64,000 bases of DNA from positions 2,768,501 to 2,832,500 of the forward strand of contig NC_015737.1 in assembly GCF_000270305.1 (NCBI RefSeq). Reading direction: 5' to 3'. Each line of letters opens with the position of its first letter. The first letter of the stretch is position 1. The notes under the pieces were generated by a model that was not told where the DNA came from, ran no database searches, and worked only from the letters and a program-made list of their open reading frames with translations. The position numbers and the translations under genes were made by a program. This document shows positions 44,582-54,155 of the stretch, one piece after another. Origin of the DNA: Clostridium sp. SY8519 (GTDB lineage Bacteria > Bacillota > Clostridia > Lachnospirales > Lachnospiraceae).

Positions 44582-45298
44582 TTAGTCATCCCGGTTGCCG
44601 GCAATCAGCAGGATCCGCAGAAGCTGCAGGATTGCGGCCGCTGCGCTGGCCACATACGTCATGGCCGCTGCCTTCAGCACCCGTCTGGTGTATACAAGTT
44701 CCTCCGAATCAAGGATCTGCTGTTCTTCAAGGATTCTGACGGCCCTGCGGGAGGCGTTGAATTCCACCGGCAGCGTCACCAGCTGAAACAAAACCACCAG
44801 GGAAAAAAGAATGATTCCCAGATTGATGATATAATGTCCCACCAGGTTGCGGCTCATCAGTATCCCGATGATAATCAGAGGCCAGGACAGGGTGGCGCCG
44901 AAGTTTACCACCGGCACCATTGCGCCCCGGATACGCAGGGGGACATAATTTCTGGCATGCTGCACCGCGTGACCGCATTCATGTGCCGCCACACCCACCG
45001 CAGCTACCGAAGTGGAGCCGTAGGTGGCATCCGAAAGGGATAGTGTCCGGTTCCTGGGATCGTAATGGTCGGTCAGATCGCCGCTGACATGCTGCACCGC
45101 CACATCATAGATCCCCTGTGACTGCAGAATCCGCTCTGCCGCCTCTGCACCGGTCATGCCGGAATTGCTGCGAAACTGTGCGTATTTGCTGTAAGTCGTC
45201 CGCACCCGCGCCGAGGCGATCATGCAGATCACTGCTCCGATAATAATCAGCAGATAAGTCGGATCCCAGAAGAATCCTGCCATTCCATATCCATACAT
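44582..45298 (-). CDS. YugP-like zinc metallopeptidase, membrane bound
   Basis: 238 residues. An N-terminal membrane helix, then AAVGVAAHECGHAVQHA with the HExxH zinc motif (H-E-C-G-H), and two to three further helices (VPVVNFGATLSWPLIIIGIL, IILFSLVVLFQLVTLPVEFN with the ASRRA segment). This is the YugP/DUF2268-like neutral zinc metallopeptidase found beside fmt and rsmB in Firmicutes. Substrate unknown. ATG at 45298 chosen with GAGGA upstream; an in-frame GTG five codons earlier is possible. Confidence 0.88.
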   Translation of the reverse strand: MYGYGMAGFFWDPTYLLIIIGAVICMIASARVRTTYSKYAQFRSNSGMTGAEAAERILQSQGIYDVAVQHVSGDLTDHYDPRNRTLSLSDATYGSTSVAAVGVAAHECGHAVQHARNYVPLRIRGAMVPVVNFGATLSWPLIIIGILMSRNLVGHYIINLGIILFSLVVLFQLVTLPVEFNASRRAVRILEEQQILDSEELVYTRRVLKAAAMTYVASAAAAILQLLRILLIAGNRDD

Positions 45299-45402
45299 AA
45301 TGACTGTCCTCACTTTTTCACGGCGGAAACTGCCGTCTTTTCACATGCTTCCCGGTTCTGCCTGCTGCCCTCTTTTTCCGGATTCCGGATCTCTTCTTCG
45401 GT

Positions 45403-46341
45403 CTACTGTCCCAGAATATCTCCGACGGCAAGATGATTGCCGCGAAGGAACGCGCCGGCATCCATACGTTTTTTTCCTTCCAGCTGTACTTCCAGTACTT
45501 CCAGCCGATCCTGCCCGGTGCTGACCAGGAAGCTGTTTTTCCTCACTTCCGTAACCGTTCCCGGCGGCACCTCTTTTTCAGGTTCTCCGGAAACAACTGC
45601 TGCTTTCCAGATTTTCAGTGTCTTGCCGTGACATCTGGTGTAGGCGCTGGGCCAGGGATTCATCCCGCGGATCAGGCATTCCACCGAACGGGCCGGCGCG
45701 GAAAAATCGATGGCTCCGTCACTCTTTCGAATCAAAGAAGTGTGCGTAGCCAGGGATTCGTCCTGCGGAACCGGTGTCACGGTGCCCGCCGCGAGCGCAG
45801 TCAGCGTCTCCGCGCAAAGCCGTGCCCCTGTCTGGCTCAGTTTGTCAAATAAACTGCCTCCGGTCTCATCCGGTGCCAGAGGCACCTCCTGTTTCAGCAG
45901 GATATCGCCGGTATCCAGGCCCACATCCATCTGCATGGTGGTGACGCCGGAAACCGGATCGCCGTTAATCACTGCCCACTGAATCGGTGCTGCTCCCCGG
46001 TATTTCGGCAGCAGCGAACCGTGTACATTCACACAGCCGTATTTCGGGTACTGCAGCACCTCTTCCGGAAGGATCTGCCCGAAGGCCACTACCACGATCA
46101 CGTCTGCGGGATATTGTTTCAGCGAAGCAATACTCTCCGGATCGCGGATCCGTTTCGGCTGAAAAACCGGAATCCCATGGACCAACGCCGCTTTTTTTAC
46201 CGGAGGATACTGCATATGCCGTCCTCTGCCCTTTGGTTTGTCCGGCTGTGTCACTGCCAGGGTGATCTGATGGCCTTCCGCAATCAGATATTCCAGGCAG
46301 GGCACGGCAAAATCCGGTGTCCCCATAAAAATCACATTCAT
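45403..46341 (-). CDS. fmt: Methionyl-tRNA formyltransferase
   Basis: 312 residues. MNVIFMGTPDFAVPCLEYLI, HGSLLPKYRGAAPIQWAVIN with the formyl-tetrahydrofolate site (N, H, and later D in MDVGLDTGDILL), and the C-terminal OB fold (GTVTEVRKNSFLVSTGQDRL). It formylates initiator Met-tRNA. Eleven base pairs after def. Confidence 0.97.
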   Translation of the reverse strand: MNVIFMGTPDFAVPCLEYLIAEGHQITLAVTQPDKPKGRGRHMQYPPVKKAALVHGIPVFQPKRIRDPESIASLKQYPADVIVVVAFGQILPEEVLQYPKYGCVNVHGSLLPKYRGAAPIQWAVINGDPVSGVTTMQMDVGLDTGDILLKQEVPLAPDETGGSLFDKLSQTGARLCAETLTALAAGTVTPVPQDESLATHTSLIRKSDGAIDFSAPARSVECLIRGMNPWPSAYTRCHGKTLKIWKAAVVSGEPEKEVPPGTVTEVRKNSFLVSTGQDRLEVLEVQLEGKKRMDAGAFLRGNHLAVGDILGQ

Positions 46342-46352
46342 GTCTGTTCTCC

Positions 46353-46847
46353 TCAGGACTCTTCCTCATCTTCCCCCGGCGCTTCTTCATAGACTACATC
46401 ATGAATCTCGCCTTCGACTTTTTCTACGTACATGTGTCCGTCCAGATGGTCGGTTTCATGCAGAATTGCCCGGGCCAGGAGACCTTCTCCCTCGATTTCA
46501 TAGGATTCCATATTTTCATCAAAGGCGCGGGCTTTTACATAATTGGGCCGTGTCACCTGTCCCGCTTTGCCGGGAAGGCTCAGACACCCCTCCTCGCCGG
46601 TCTGCTCTCCGGAAGTCTCCAGGATCTCTGGATTTACCATAACAATCGGGCCTTCTCCCACATCAATGACAACGATTCGTCTGAGGACCCCTACCTGCGG
46701 CGCCGCAAGCCCCACACCATTGGCCTCATACATCGTATCCAGCATATCCTGGATCAGTTCTTTCAGACGGGGGGTCAGTTCCTTGACCTCTCTGCACTTC
46801 TTTGTCAGGACTTCATCTCCCATCAGCCGGATTGTTCTTAATGCCAT
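46353..46847 (-). CDS. def: Peptide deformylase
   Basis: 164 residues. The three class motifs are present: GVGLAAPQVG, EEGCLSLP and HETDHLDG (metal-binding HExxH, here HETDH). It removes the formyl group from new proteins. The acidic tail (EEAPGEDEEES) is longer than the core. AAGGAG precedes the ATG. Confidence 0.97.
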   Translation of the reverse strand: MALRTIRLMGDEVLTKKCREVKELTPRLKELIQDMLDTMYEANGVGLAAPQVGVLRRIVVIDVGEGPIVMVNPEILETSGEQTGEEGCLSLPGKAGQVTRPNYVKARAFDENMESYEIEGEGLLARAILHETDHLDGHMYVEKVEGEIHDVVYEEAPGEDEEES

Positions 46848-46877
46848 ATTCTACACTCCTTATCATTTTTCTGTTCC

Positions 46878-46971
46878 TGTAACTGTCCTGACGCTTCCGG
46901 AATCCTCTGCCTGGCGGATTTCCTGATCTCTTCCCGGACAAAGTCTGCTTCCCGGCCTCCGGACAGTTACA
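46878..46971. repeat. Inverted repeat in the priA-def gap
   Basis: TGTAACTGTCC (46878-46888) and its exact complement GGACAGTTACA (46961-46971) enclose 72 nt with smaller partial complementarities. The whole gap is 46848-47042. It could close a branched RNA structure upstream of def on the priA transcript; no known motif recognised. Confidence 0.5.
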
Positions 46972-47042
46972 TGTATTCTAACACAAGTCATTTCTGTCTT
47001 TTCTAAAAAGATTTTTAAATATCTGTGTAGATTTCATTACAC

Positions 47043-49286
47043 CTACATCATATTCATCGGATTCAGATCCATCTGCAGATGGATGTCCGCCGGGACCCCC
47101 AGCGCGTTCAGCTGCTGTTCCAGCCGGTTTTTGCCCGCAATCAGGCGGGACAGATTTTCATGTTTGACATAAATCTGCTTGCGGAACCGGTCCCGGATCC
47201 GGGACACAGACGCATCTGCCGGCCCCACAATCTGCCAGGTGTTCGGATCATCCCCGCGGAATACCGCCTGCAGCAGGCGGGACAATGCATCTGCTGCCGC
47301 CTGGCCCCGGGCTTCTTCCTTTCCTTCCACGTGAATCAGAAGCAAATGCCAGACCGGTGGATAGTGCATCAGTCTGCGGTACAAGATTTCCTGCCGGTAA
47401 AATGCCGGATAGTCCTGTCTGGCTGCTGCCGCAATCGCGTAATGTTCCGGCTGATAAGTCTGTATCACCACTTCACCGGCCCGCTGTCCCCTGCCTGCCC
47501 TTCCGGCCGCCTGCGTCAGCAGCTGAAATGTGCGTTCGGATGCCCGGTAATCCGGGAGATTCAGGGAAAGGTCTGCTGCCAGAACCCCCACAAGCGTCAC
47601 CGCAGGGAAATCATGTCCCTTCACAATCATCTGGGTGCCGATCAGGATATCCGCTTCCTGCCGCGCGAAGGAGGACAGAATCTTTTCATAATCGCCTTTT
47701 TTTCGGGTCGTATCATAATCCATCCGCAGAACACCGGCCTGCGGAAACTCCCGGCGAATATAGGACTCCACTTTCTGCGTGCCTGCCCGGAATCCGCCGA
47801 TCTGGGGCGAACCGCAGACCGGGCATGCTTTTGGCGCGGCAGTGCGGTATCCGCAGTAATGACAGACCAGCGTTCCGTCCCTATGCATGCTTAAGGAGAC
47901 CGCGCAGTGGGGACAGCGGATCGGCTTCCCGCAGGTCCGGCAGATCACCGATCCGGCCATGCCTCTGCGGTTTAAAAAAAGCATGATCTGTTCGCCCCTC
48001 TCCAGCCGGTCTTCCATCCGGTCCCGGAGCCGCCGGCTTAAAATGGAACGGTTGCCGGCCTGCAGTTCCTGCCGCATGTCCTCGGTATAAACCTTGGGAA
48101 GCGGTCTGCGCGCTACCCGTTCGCGCATTTCCAGCAGCCGGTATCTGCCGTCCTGTGCTTTGCTGTAACTGTCCACCGACGGCGTGGCCGAGCCGAGGAT
48201 CACACAGCCGCCGCACATTTCCGCCCGGCGGACCGCCACGTCTCTGGCGTGATAACGGGGCACCTGCTCACTCTTGTAGGACGGTTCATGCTCTTCATCC
48301 ACTACAATCAGTCCCAGATTCGGAAATGGGGTAAATACCGCGCTGCGGGGGCCGATCATTACATCAATGTGCCCCCGGCGGGCCCGTTCAAACTGATCGT
48401 ATTTCTCCCCATCGGACATTCTGGAGTTGATCACGGATACCCGGTCGCCAAACCGGCTGCGGAAACGGCGCTGCGTCTGATAAGTCAGGGCGATTTCCGG
48501 AATCAGCACAATGGACTGTCTTCCTTCTGCTGCCGCACGGGCAATCAGCTCCATATAGACCTCAGTCTTGCCACTGCCGGTCACTCCATGGATCAGCACC
48601 GGCCGGCGGTCCCCCTGCCGGATCCCGCGGCAGATACTGTCCGCTGTCTCCTGCTGCACGTCATTCAGGCGGGGAATCTTGGGCGCGGCAGGATCCGACA
48701 GAACCGGATTCCGCCAGCTGCGGACATGTTCCACCCGAAGCACCCCTTTTTCTTCCAGTCCCCGAATCACAGCCGCGGACACACGCAGCTCGGGCGCTGC
48801 CCGTTCATAAGGATAGGGATTCTGTTCCAGCAGCGCCTCCAGCAGTCTGGCGCGGGCGGTCTGATGTTTTTGCCGGAATTGCGCCAGCAGGCTTACGGCT
48901 TCTTCTCTGGGAATGCTCAGGCGAATGGTGCGGCGTTCCTTCTGCCCGGTTTTTTTATGAACCGGCAGCACCGTTTTCAATGCCTGATTCATCGTGCCGC
49001 CAAACCGGTCCCGCATCCAGGCGGCCAGGGAAATCAGATCGGATTCTATGGTCGTTCCGGAATCATCCGGACGGATAATCTCCTTGATTTTATCCGGGTC
49101 ATAAGCGATCTGATCTGTGAGTTCGATCACATATCCGGTACGGACCCGATTGCCTTTTCCAAAAGGAACCAGTACTCTGGTTCCGGGCACAATCTGCTTC
49201 CGAAACCGATCCGGTATCCGATAATGAAACGGGCGGTCCAGTTTTTCATGAGAAATATCTATGATTATGCCGGCATACTCTGACAT
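47043..49286 (-). CDS. priA: Primosomal replication restart helicase PriA
   Basis: 747 residues. N-terminal DNA-binding part (DISHEKLDRPFHYRIPDRF, GTRVLVPFGKGN), SF2 helicase with HGVTGSGKTEVYM, DEEHE and LGSATPS, and the zinc-binding insert of eight cysteines (CRTCGKPIRCPHC, CHYCGYR, CPVCG) before QMIVKGHDFPAVTLVGV and AAGRAGRG. It reloads the replisome at stalled forks. First gene of the long core operon. Confidence 0.97.
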   Translation of the reverse strand: MSEYAGIIIDISHEKLDRPFHYRIPDRFRKQIVPGTRVLVPFGKGNRVRTGYVIELTDQIAYDPDKIKEIIRPDDSGTTIESDLISLAAWMRDRFGGTMNQALKTVLPVHKKTGQKERRTIRLSIPREEAVSLLAQFRQKHQTARARLLEALLEQNPYPYERAAPELRVSAAVIRGLEEKGVLRVEHVRSWRNPVLSDPAAPKIPRLNDVQQETADSICRGIRQGDRRPVLIHGVTGSGKTEVYMELIARAAAEGRQSIVLIPEIALTYQTQRRFRSRFGDRVSVINSRMSDGEKYDQFERARRGHIDVMIGPRSAVFTPFPNLGLIVVDEEHEPSYKSEQVPRYHARDVAVRRAEMCGGCVILGSATPSVDSYSKAQDGRYRLLEMRERVARRPLPKVYTEDMRQELQAGNRSILSRRLRDRMEDRLERGEQIMLFLNRRGMAGSVICRTCGKPIRCPHCAVSLSMHRDGTLVCHYCGYRTAAPKACPVCGSPQIGGFRAGTQKVESYIRREFPQAGVLRMDYDTTRKKGDYEKILSSFARQEADILIGTQMIVKGHDFPAVTLVGVLAADLSLNLPDYRASERTFQLLTQAAGRAGRGQRAGEVVIQTYQPEHYAIAAAARQDYPAFYRQEILYRRLMHYPPVWHLLLIHVEGKEEARGQAAADALSRLLQAVFRGDDPNTWQIVGPADASVSRIRDRFRKQIYVKHENLSRLIAGKNRLEQQLNALGVPADIHLQMDLNPMNMM

Positions 49287-49381
49287 GTTTCACCTCTTGC
49301 CTGGCCTCTGTGCCGTACTGACACAAGTTTGATAATTAAAACGCTTTTCCTTTGTTATCCGAAAAATTGCATACGGATTTT

Positions 49382-49411
49382 ATTATACGTGATTTCAATA
49401 TATTTTGTCAA
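49382..49411 (-). promoter_or_regulatory. Promoter of the priA core operon
   Basis: Minus strand TTGACA (49406-49411), 18-bp spacer, TATAAT (49382-49387), about 90 bp before priA. No other strong promoter was noticed up to the end of the operon near 35668. Confidence 0.82.
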
Positions 49412-49453
49412 AATTTCTCTAATAGCTCTCTCCCGGTTTTTTTGTTCCTTCTA

Positions 49454-49482
49454 TTGAATTTTATAATCCGCTACGCTATGAT
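49454..49482 (+). promoter_or_regulatory. Promoter of pyrBI
   Basis: TTGAAT (49454-49459), 17-bp spacer, TATGAT (49477-49482). It leaves a leader of only about 30 nt, too short for a PyrR attenuator. Confidence 0.75.
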
Positions 49483-49519
49483 AAACACGACAATTACGAA
49501 AAAAATAAAGGAGGGACAT

Positions 49520-50449
49520 ATGAGACATTTGATGACTCCAATGGATTTTTCCACGGAAGAGCTGGAACAGCTGCTGGATCTGGCCAATGATATCGAGAAA
49601 AATCCTGCGAAATATGCCCATGCATGTGAAGGGAAAAAACTGGCCACCTGTTTCTATGAGCCAAGCACCCGTACCCGGTTGAGTTTTGAAGCTGCTATGC
49701 TGAATCTTGGCGGATCTGTCCTGGGATTCTCCAGCGCTGACAGTTCATCTGCCGCCAAAGGCGAAAGCGTTTCAGATACCATCCGGGTCATTTCATGCTA
49801 TGCGGACATCTGCGCAATGCGCCACCCGAAAGAAGGCGCGCCGCTGGTTGCTTCCGAGCACTCCACCATTCCGGTGATCAATGCGGGCGACGGCGGACAT
49901 CAGCACCCGACGCAGACCCTGACAGATCTGCTGACCATCCGTTCACTGAAACACCGGCTGAATGATCTGACCATCGGACTGTGCGGCGATCTGAAATTCG
50001 GCCGTACGGTACATTCCCTGATCAAGGCGCTGGTGCGCTATCCGAATATCCGTTTTGTTCTGATCTCGCCGCCGGAGCTGCGTCTGCCGGATTACATACG
50101 TTCTGAGGTGCTGGACAAAAACAACATCCCTTATGAGGAAATGACCCGCCTGGAAGAAGCACTTCCCGCGCTGGATATTCTGTATATGACCCGTGTGCAG
50201 AAAGAGCGTTTTTTCAATGAAGAAGACTATATCCGCATGAAGGACTACTATATCCTGGACAAAACCAAAATGGAACTTGCCCGAAAAGACATGATTGTCC
50301 TGCATCCGCTTCCCCGTGTCAACGAAATTTCCACAGAAGTGGACAGCGATCCCCGCGCCATGTATTTCCGTCAGGCACAATACGGCGTATATGTTCGCAT
50401 GGCTCTGATTCTGACTTTGCTGAAAATGGCTGAACCGCAGGAAGAGTAA
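49520..50449 (+). CDS. pyrB: Aspartate carbamoyltransferase catalytic subunit
   Basis: 309 residues from the ATG at 49520 (GGAGGG upstream). Carbamoyl-phosphate site [26 protein letters not shown], and [20 protein letters not shown]. It makes N-carbamoyl-aspartate, the committed step of pyrimidine synthesis. The frame is open 56 codons upstream through the promoter, which is not coding. Followed by pyrI. Confidence 0.97.
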   Translation: MRHLMTPMDFSTEELEQLLDLANDIEKNPAKYAHACEGKKLATCFYEPSTRTRLSFEAAMLNLGGSVLGFSSADSSSAAKGESVSDTIRVISCYADICAMRHPKEGAPLVASEHSTIPVINAGDGGHQHPTQTLTDLLTIRSLKHRLNDLTIGLCGDLKFGRTVHSLIKALVRYPNIRFVLISPPELRLPDYIRSEVLDKNNIPYEEMTRLEEALPALDILYMTRVQKERFFNEEDYIRMKDYYILDKTKMELARKDMIVLHPLPRVNEISTEVDSDPRAMYFRQAQYGVYVRMALILTLLKMAEPQEE

Positions 50450-50484
50450 GTAGATCTATGCTTAATTTTGAAGGAGATATCCGC

Positions 50485-50910
50485 ATGTTAAATATCAGTG
50501 CTATTAAGGAAGGGTTCGTCCTGGATCATATCAAGGCCGGCATGAGCCTCTCCATTTACCATGATCTGAAACTGGATGAGCTGGACTGTTCGGTGGCCAT
50601 CATCAAAAATGTTCCCAGCAAAAAAATGGGTAAAAAAGATATCCTCAAGGTAGAATGTGATATCGAACAGCTTGATCTGGACATTCTGGGCTTCATTGAC
50701 CACAACATTACGGTCAATATCATTAAAAATGAAGAAATCGTAGAGAAAAAGACGCTGAAGCTTCCGTCAAAAGTCGTCAATGTCATCAAATGCAAAAACC
50801 CGCGCTGCATTACTTCGATTGAACAGGAACTGGATCAGATCTTCTATCTGACCGATCCGGAAAAAGAGATCTACCGCTGCAAATACTGTGAAGAGAAATG
50901 CTCCCGCTGA
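50485..50910 (+). CDS. pyrI: Aspartate carbamoyltransferase regulatory subunit
   Basis: 141 residues from the ATG at 50485 (GAAGGAGAT upstream). N-terminal allosteric domain (LNISAIKEGFVLDHIKAGMS) and a C-terminal zinc site of four cysteines (CKNPRC, CKYCEEKC). It gives feedback control by CTP and ATP. Ribosome site 36 bp after the pyrB stop, one transcript. Confidence 0.96.
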   Translation: MLNISAIKEGFVLDHIKAGMSLSIYHDLKLDELDCSVAIIKNVPSKKMGKKDILKVECDIEQLDLDILGFIDHNITVNIIKNEEIVEKKTLKLPSKVVNVIKCKNPRCITSIEQELDQIFYLTDPEKEIYRCKYCEEKCSR

Positions 50911-50950
50911 TCGCCCGTTTTTTCTGCAGCTGTATAAACTTAAATCACTA

Positions 50951-51005
50951 AAAAAAGATCCATAGGGAACTTCCGCCCAGGAAGGTCCCTATGGATCTTT
51001 CATTT
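50951..51005. terminator. Shared terminator between pyrI and fprA
   Basis: 15-bp perfect outer stem (AAAGATCCATAGGGA at 50954-50968 with 50986-51000) and an inner CTTCC/GAAGG part. It has T tracts on both strands, so it can serve both convergent genes. Confidence 0.85.
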
Positions 51006-51012
51006 TCTCTGC

Positions 51013-52227
51013 TTATTTCATGGATGCGATAATCGCGTCTGCCAGCGCGTCCAGCTGCGCTTCATTCTCAGCTGTCATCGCGGACTGAATGGTCACCCGA
51101 TCCCCTACCAGGGTCATATTCTTCATAGAGTCAATCTTTTCCTGCATTTTATCGCCGGACTTAATAGCCCAGGTTCCGTTCTCAATAATGGATACCTTGC
51201 GGTTCTGCAGGTTCAGCGCCTTCATATCATCCAGGAACGCTGCCATCGGCGGGAAAATCCCCAGATTGTAGGTCACAGATGCCAGCACGATATGGCTGTA
51301 TTTAAAGGCATTGGCGATCAGATATGAAACATGCTGTTTAGATACATCAAACACTTTCATGTGATTCATGCCTTTGGCGGACAGCTTGGCGGCCAGTTCT
51401 GCCACTGCGGCTTCCGTATGTCCGTACATGGAGCCATAGACAATCATGACGCCTTCTTTTTCCGGTTCGTAGCGGCTCCAGAGATCGTATTTGTCAATGA
51501 AATAATTGAAATCCGAACGCCATACCGGTCCGTGCAGCGGGCAGATGAATTTGATATCCAGTCCGGCCGCCTTTTTCAGCAGTTTCTGCGTGTTGTTGCC
51601 GTATTTGCCCACAATATTTGTATAGTAGCGGCGTGCCTCGTCCAGCCAGTCTCTGTCAAACAGAAGCTCGTCGTTAAACAGTCTGCCGTTCAGCGCGCCG
51701 AAAGTGCCGAAGGCATCCGCGGAAAACAGGGCGCCATTGGTTGTATCGTAAGTAACCATTGCTTCCGGCCAGTGCACCATCGGTGCCATCACAAAGGTGA
51801 GCTTATGGCTGCCGGTATCCAGGATATCCCCTTCTTTGATCACCTGGGTCTTGCCCTCTACTGCAAAGCCAAACTGCTTCATAAACTGCACTGCCTTGGC
51901 ATTGCTGACAATTGTGGCTTCCGGATGATGCAGCATCATTTCGCCCAGCGTTGCCGCGTGATCCGGTTCCATATGATTGACAATAATATAGTCCAGTTTG
52001 CGTCCGTTCAGCAGGGATTCCACATTGTCAAAAAAATCCTGCCCCTTTGACCAGTCCACCGTGTCAAGCAATACGGTCTTCTCATCCAGCAGCATGTAGG
52101 AGTTGTAGGACACTCCCTCCTGGATTGGATGCATGTTTTCAAAAAGTGCCAGCCGGTGATCGTCCACGCCGACCCAGTAGAGATCATCGGTAACTAATCT
52201 GTAACTATTCAATTCTTTCGCCTCCAT
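51013..52227 (-). CDS. FprA-type flavodiiron protein
   Basis: 404 residues. Metallo-beta-lactamase domain with the di-iron ligands NHMEPDHAATLGE, MVHWPEAM and PLHGPVW, then a flavodoxin domain (IVYGSMYGHTEAAVAELAAK). These enzymes reduce oxygen to water, or nitric oxide, in anaerobes. The ATG has its site too close; a TTG at 52212 lies eight bases after GGAGG and may be the true start. Confidence 0.95.
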   Translation of the reverse strand: MEAKELNSYRLVTDDLYWVGVDDHRLALFENMHPIQEGVSYNSYMLLDEKTVLLDTVDWSKGQDFFDNVESLLNGRKLDYIIVNHMEPDHAATLGEMMLHHPEATIVSNAKAVQFMKQFGFAVEGKTQVIKEGDILDTGSHKLTFVMAPMVHWPEAMVTYDTTNGALFSADAFGTFGALNGRLFNDELLFDRDWLDEARRYYTNIVGKYGNNTQKLLKKAAGLDIKFICPLHGPVWRSDFNYFIDKYDLWSRYEPEKEGVMIVYGSMYGHTEAAVAELAAKLSAKGMNHMKVFDVSKQHVSYLIANAFKYSHIVLASVTYNLGIFPPMAAFLDDMKALNLQNRKVSIIENGTWAIKSGDKMQEKIDSMKNMTLVGDRVTIQSAMTAENEAQLDALADAIIASMK

Positions 52228-52270
52228 CCTTCGTTCGGATTTCTGTCAGTCAGAAACCTGTTTCAAAATT

Positions 52271-52299
52271 ATTATATCGAATGGTATCTGAAAAGACAA
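52271..52299 (-). promoter_or_regulatory. Promoter of the flavodiiron gene
   Basis: Minus strand TTGTCT (52294-52299), 17-bp spacer, TATAAT (52271-52276), about 45 bp before the start. Confidence 0.75.
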
Positions 52300-52366
52300 T
52301 TGCGATTCTGCTTTATTTTCTGTGCATTCTATACTGTTTGCATCCATAATGGAAACACCCAGGCGC

Positions 52367-52555
52367 TCAGGACCGCCGGTTTCTCCGGTTGTTTTTTACT
52401 GTCATCACGATCAGCACAATTCCCATGACTGCCAGGACCACACCGATGACAGTCAGCACTGCTGTGTGCAGAAACAGGATACTCATCACTGTCATTACTG
52501 CTGCGAGTACCAGTGCCAGCGCACCGGATACAATTCCAAAATTCTCTGGTTTCAT
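52367..52555 (-). CDS. Small membrane protein, two helices
   Basis: 62 residues: NFGIVSGALALVLAAVMTVM and a second helix (VLTVIGVVLAVMGIVLIVMTV), ending in the basic tail KNNRRNRRS. No family recognised. AGAGGT stands eleven bases before the ATG. It follows greA by about 55 bp on the same strand. Confidence 0.5.
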   Translation of the reverse strand: MKPENFGIVSGALALVLAAVMTVMSILFLHTAVLTVIGVVLAVMGIVLIVMTVKNNRRNRRS

Positions 52556-52609
52556 CTTAATAATATACCTCTGTATTTTTTCTTTCTGTCTGGTTGCGAA
52601 TTCCCCGGA

Positions 52610-53113
52610 TTAAAACTTGCGGATCGCGATCTCATCCGCATTTTCCACGGTCTCAACTGAAAGGATTTCCAAGCCGTATCCGCCGCCTCCATCCAGGGCC
52701 ACCTGCACAGTTTCCCCCGCTTTATGCCCCATCAGCGCCTTGCCTGCCGGTGATTCCGGCGTAATATAGCCTTTCATGGAATTTCCGCGAATGGACGTAA
52801 CGATGATAAATGTATCCTCTTCGCCGTCATCCGTAAACTTTACCCGTACGCGCTTATTCAGCCCTACTTCATCCGCGGCCGCATGGTCTTCCACAATGAC
52901 TGCCGACCGAATCATCCGTTCCAAATAGCGAATCCGGCTTTCGTTCTGATTTTTGTACTGTTTTGCGGCTTTGTATTCAAAATTTTCGCTCAAATCTCCT
53001 TGGGCGCGGGCTTCTTTCACTGCTTCCAGTGCTTCTTTGCGCACCACAAGAATCCGGTGGTCCAGTTCTTCCTGCATACGGGCGATATCTTCGCGGGTCA
53101 GTTTGTCATGCAT
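52610..53113 (-). CDS. greA: GreA/GreB family transcription elongation factor
   Basis: 167 residues from the ATG at 53113 (AGGAGAG upstream). N-terminal coiled coil (LTREDIARMQEELDHRILVV) with the acidic tip region AQGDLSENFEYKAAK, then the FKBP-like domain (SPAGKALMGHKAGETVQVAL). It enters the RNA polymerase channel and stimulates transcript cleavage. The coiled coil and acidic residues are intact. Overlaps the preceding gene by eight bases. Confidence 0.9.
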   Translation of the reverse strand: MHDKLTREDIARMQEELDHRILVVRKEALEAVKEARAQGDLSENFEYKAAKQYKNQNESRIRYLERMIRSAVIVEDHAAADEVGLNKRVRVKFTDDGEEDTFIIVTSIRGNSMKGYITPESPAGKALMGHKAGETVQVALDGGGGYGLEILSVETVENADEIAIRKF

Positions 53114-53426
53114 CTTCTTTCTCTCCTGTTTCTTCATAATACAGCACACCATACGCATCATCGGACCAGCTTTCGGCCCGGGACTCATAGCGTTCCAGCA
53201 CTTCATAAAGCTTCGGGTGTACTCCTGTTCCCTGTAATTCCGTTAAGACCTGCTGCCGGCAGTCCTCCGGGCAGGTGTCCCGGTCAAATTGCGGGCAGGC
53301 CATCCCCGCCTGCCGATACCCCAGGGCAATCGCTGCCGCCAGTTCAGTATCACTGATCAGGCTGACCGGCGGATCAAACTGCTCAGTCTTTATTTTAACT
53401 GCGTCATACGCAATGGAATATACCAT
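53106..53426 (-). CDS. Hypothetical protein (106 aa)
   Basis: Soluble, acidic, three cysteines in MACPQFDRDTCPEDCRQQVL that might hold metal, and a tyrosine-rich C terminus (DAYGVLYYEETGEKEDA). No family recognised. AGGAG lies seven bases before the ATG, and the end overlaps the greA start, so it is very likely translated and coupled with greA. Confidence 0.65.
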   Translation of the reverse strand: MVYSIAYDAVKIKTEQFDPPVSLISDTELAAAIALGYRQAGMACPQFDRDTCPEDCRQQVLTELQGTGVHPKLYEVLERYESRAESWSDDAYGVLYYEETGEKEDA

Positions 53427-53459
53427 ATATTTCTCCTGCTGCCGGCAAACTGCCGTCTC

Positions 53460-54155
53460 TTATTGTTCTATCAGTTTCCGGTATTCGATCCGGGCCATGG
53501 TCTCTACAAACTGTTCCAGTTCCGGAAGGGAAAATACCTTCAGATCCGGCATGGCATCCGACTCCGACTGTTCCACCAGTATCCGCAGTTCCTGAAGCAC
53601 CCGGCGCAGATCGGAAGGTTCCACTTCCTCCGGAACCCCGGTCAGCCCGTCTTCATACACCGGAATGCGTATCTGATATTTGTTGATAAAATATCCGTTG
53701 GACCTGGTGTAATCTCCGTAGTAATACGCCCCGGAGAAAAATTCCTCTACCGGCACTTCCCGGCCGCTGACTTTCAGATAGACGCTGCTGGCCTCTCTGC
53801 TGTACACTGTCCGGTTCCCAGCTCTGTCATGAAACTCCAGAATCGAATGCCAGAACTGATTCACATACCTTTCATCCAGATCCAGATGCACGTGATAGCC
53901 TAAAAGCTCCGGCGTCTGGCGCACAGCGCCATATTTTGCGCTGAAGCGGTCCAAGTCCGGGGCGATGGCCTGACGGTCCAATTCTTCCGGATTCCAGAAA
54001 TGGGATGAAATCTTCTCCCTTTTGCATTTGGTATCCGGAAGAAGATTTCCCAGCAGGAACCGGTTGATCCAGTCATCCGACAAGCCGGCTCCATGCTGTA
54101 TTAATTTGTCGCATACCAGAGTGGCCTCCGCCAGATGGATGATATAACCCGGCAT
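53460..54155 (-). CDS. Zinc-dependent phospholipase C-like protein
   Basis: 231 residues from the ATG at 54155 (AAGGAG nine bases before). MPGYIIHLAEATLVCDKLIQ, RFLLGNLLPDT, SSHFW and LLGYHVHLDLDERYV place His and Asp residues as in the P1-nuclease/phospholipase C fold (zinc ligands). A middle part and a helical C terminus follow. No signal peptide, so it is probably cytosolic; its substrate is unknown. An upstream extension of 31 codons is open but lacks a ribosome site. Confidence 0.7.
   Translation of the reverse strand: MPGYIIHLAEATLVCDKLIQHGAGLSDDWINRFLLGNLLPDTKCKREKISSHFWNPEELDRQAIAPDLDRFSAKYGAVRQTPELLGYHVHLDLDERYVNQFWHSILEFHDRAGNRTVYSREASSVYLKVSGREVPVEEFFSGAYYYGDYTRSNGYFINKYQIRIPVYEDGLTGVPEEVEPSDLRRVLQELRILVEQSESDAMPDLKVFSLPELEQFVETMARIEYRKLIEQ

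Noticed and set aside
48249..49283. 344-codon plus-strand frame opposite priA
   Set aside because: Mirror of the priA N-terminal region without a start signal.
49483..49519. PyrR-type attenuator before pyrB
   Set aside because: The leader is only about 30 nt and has no terminator or antiterminator structure.
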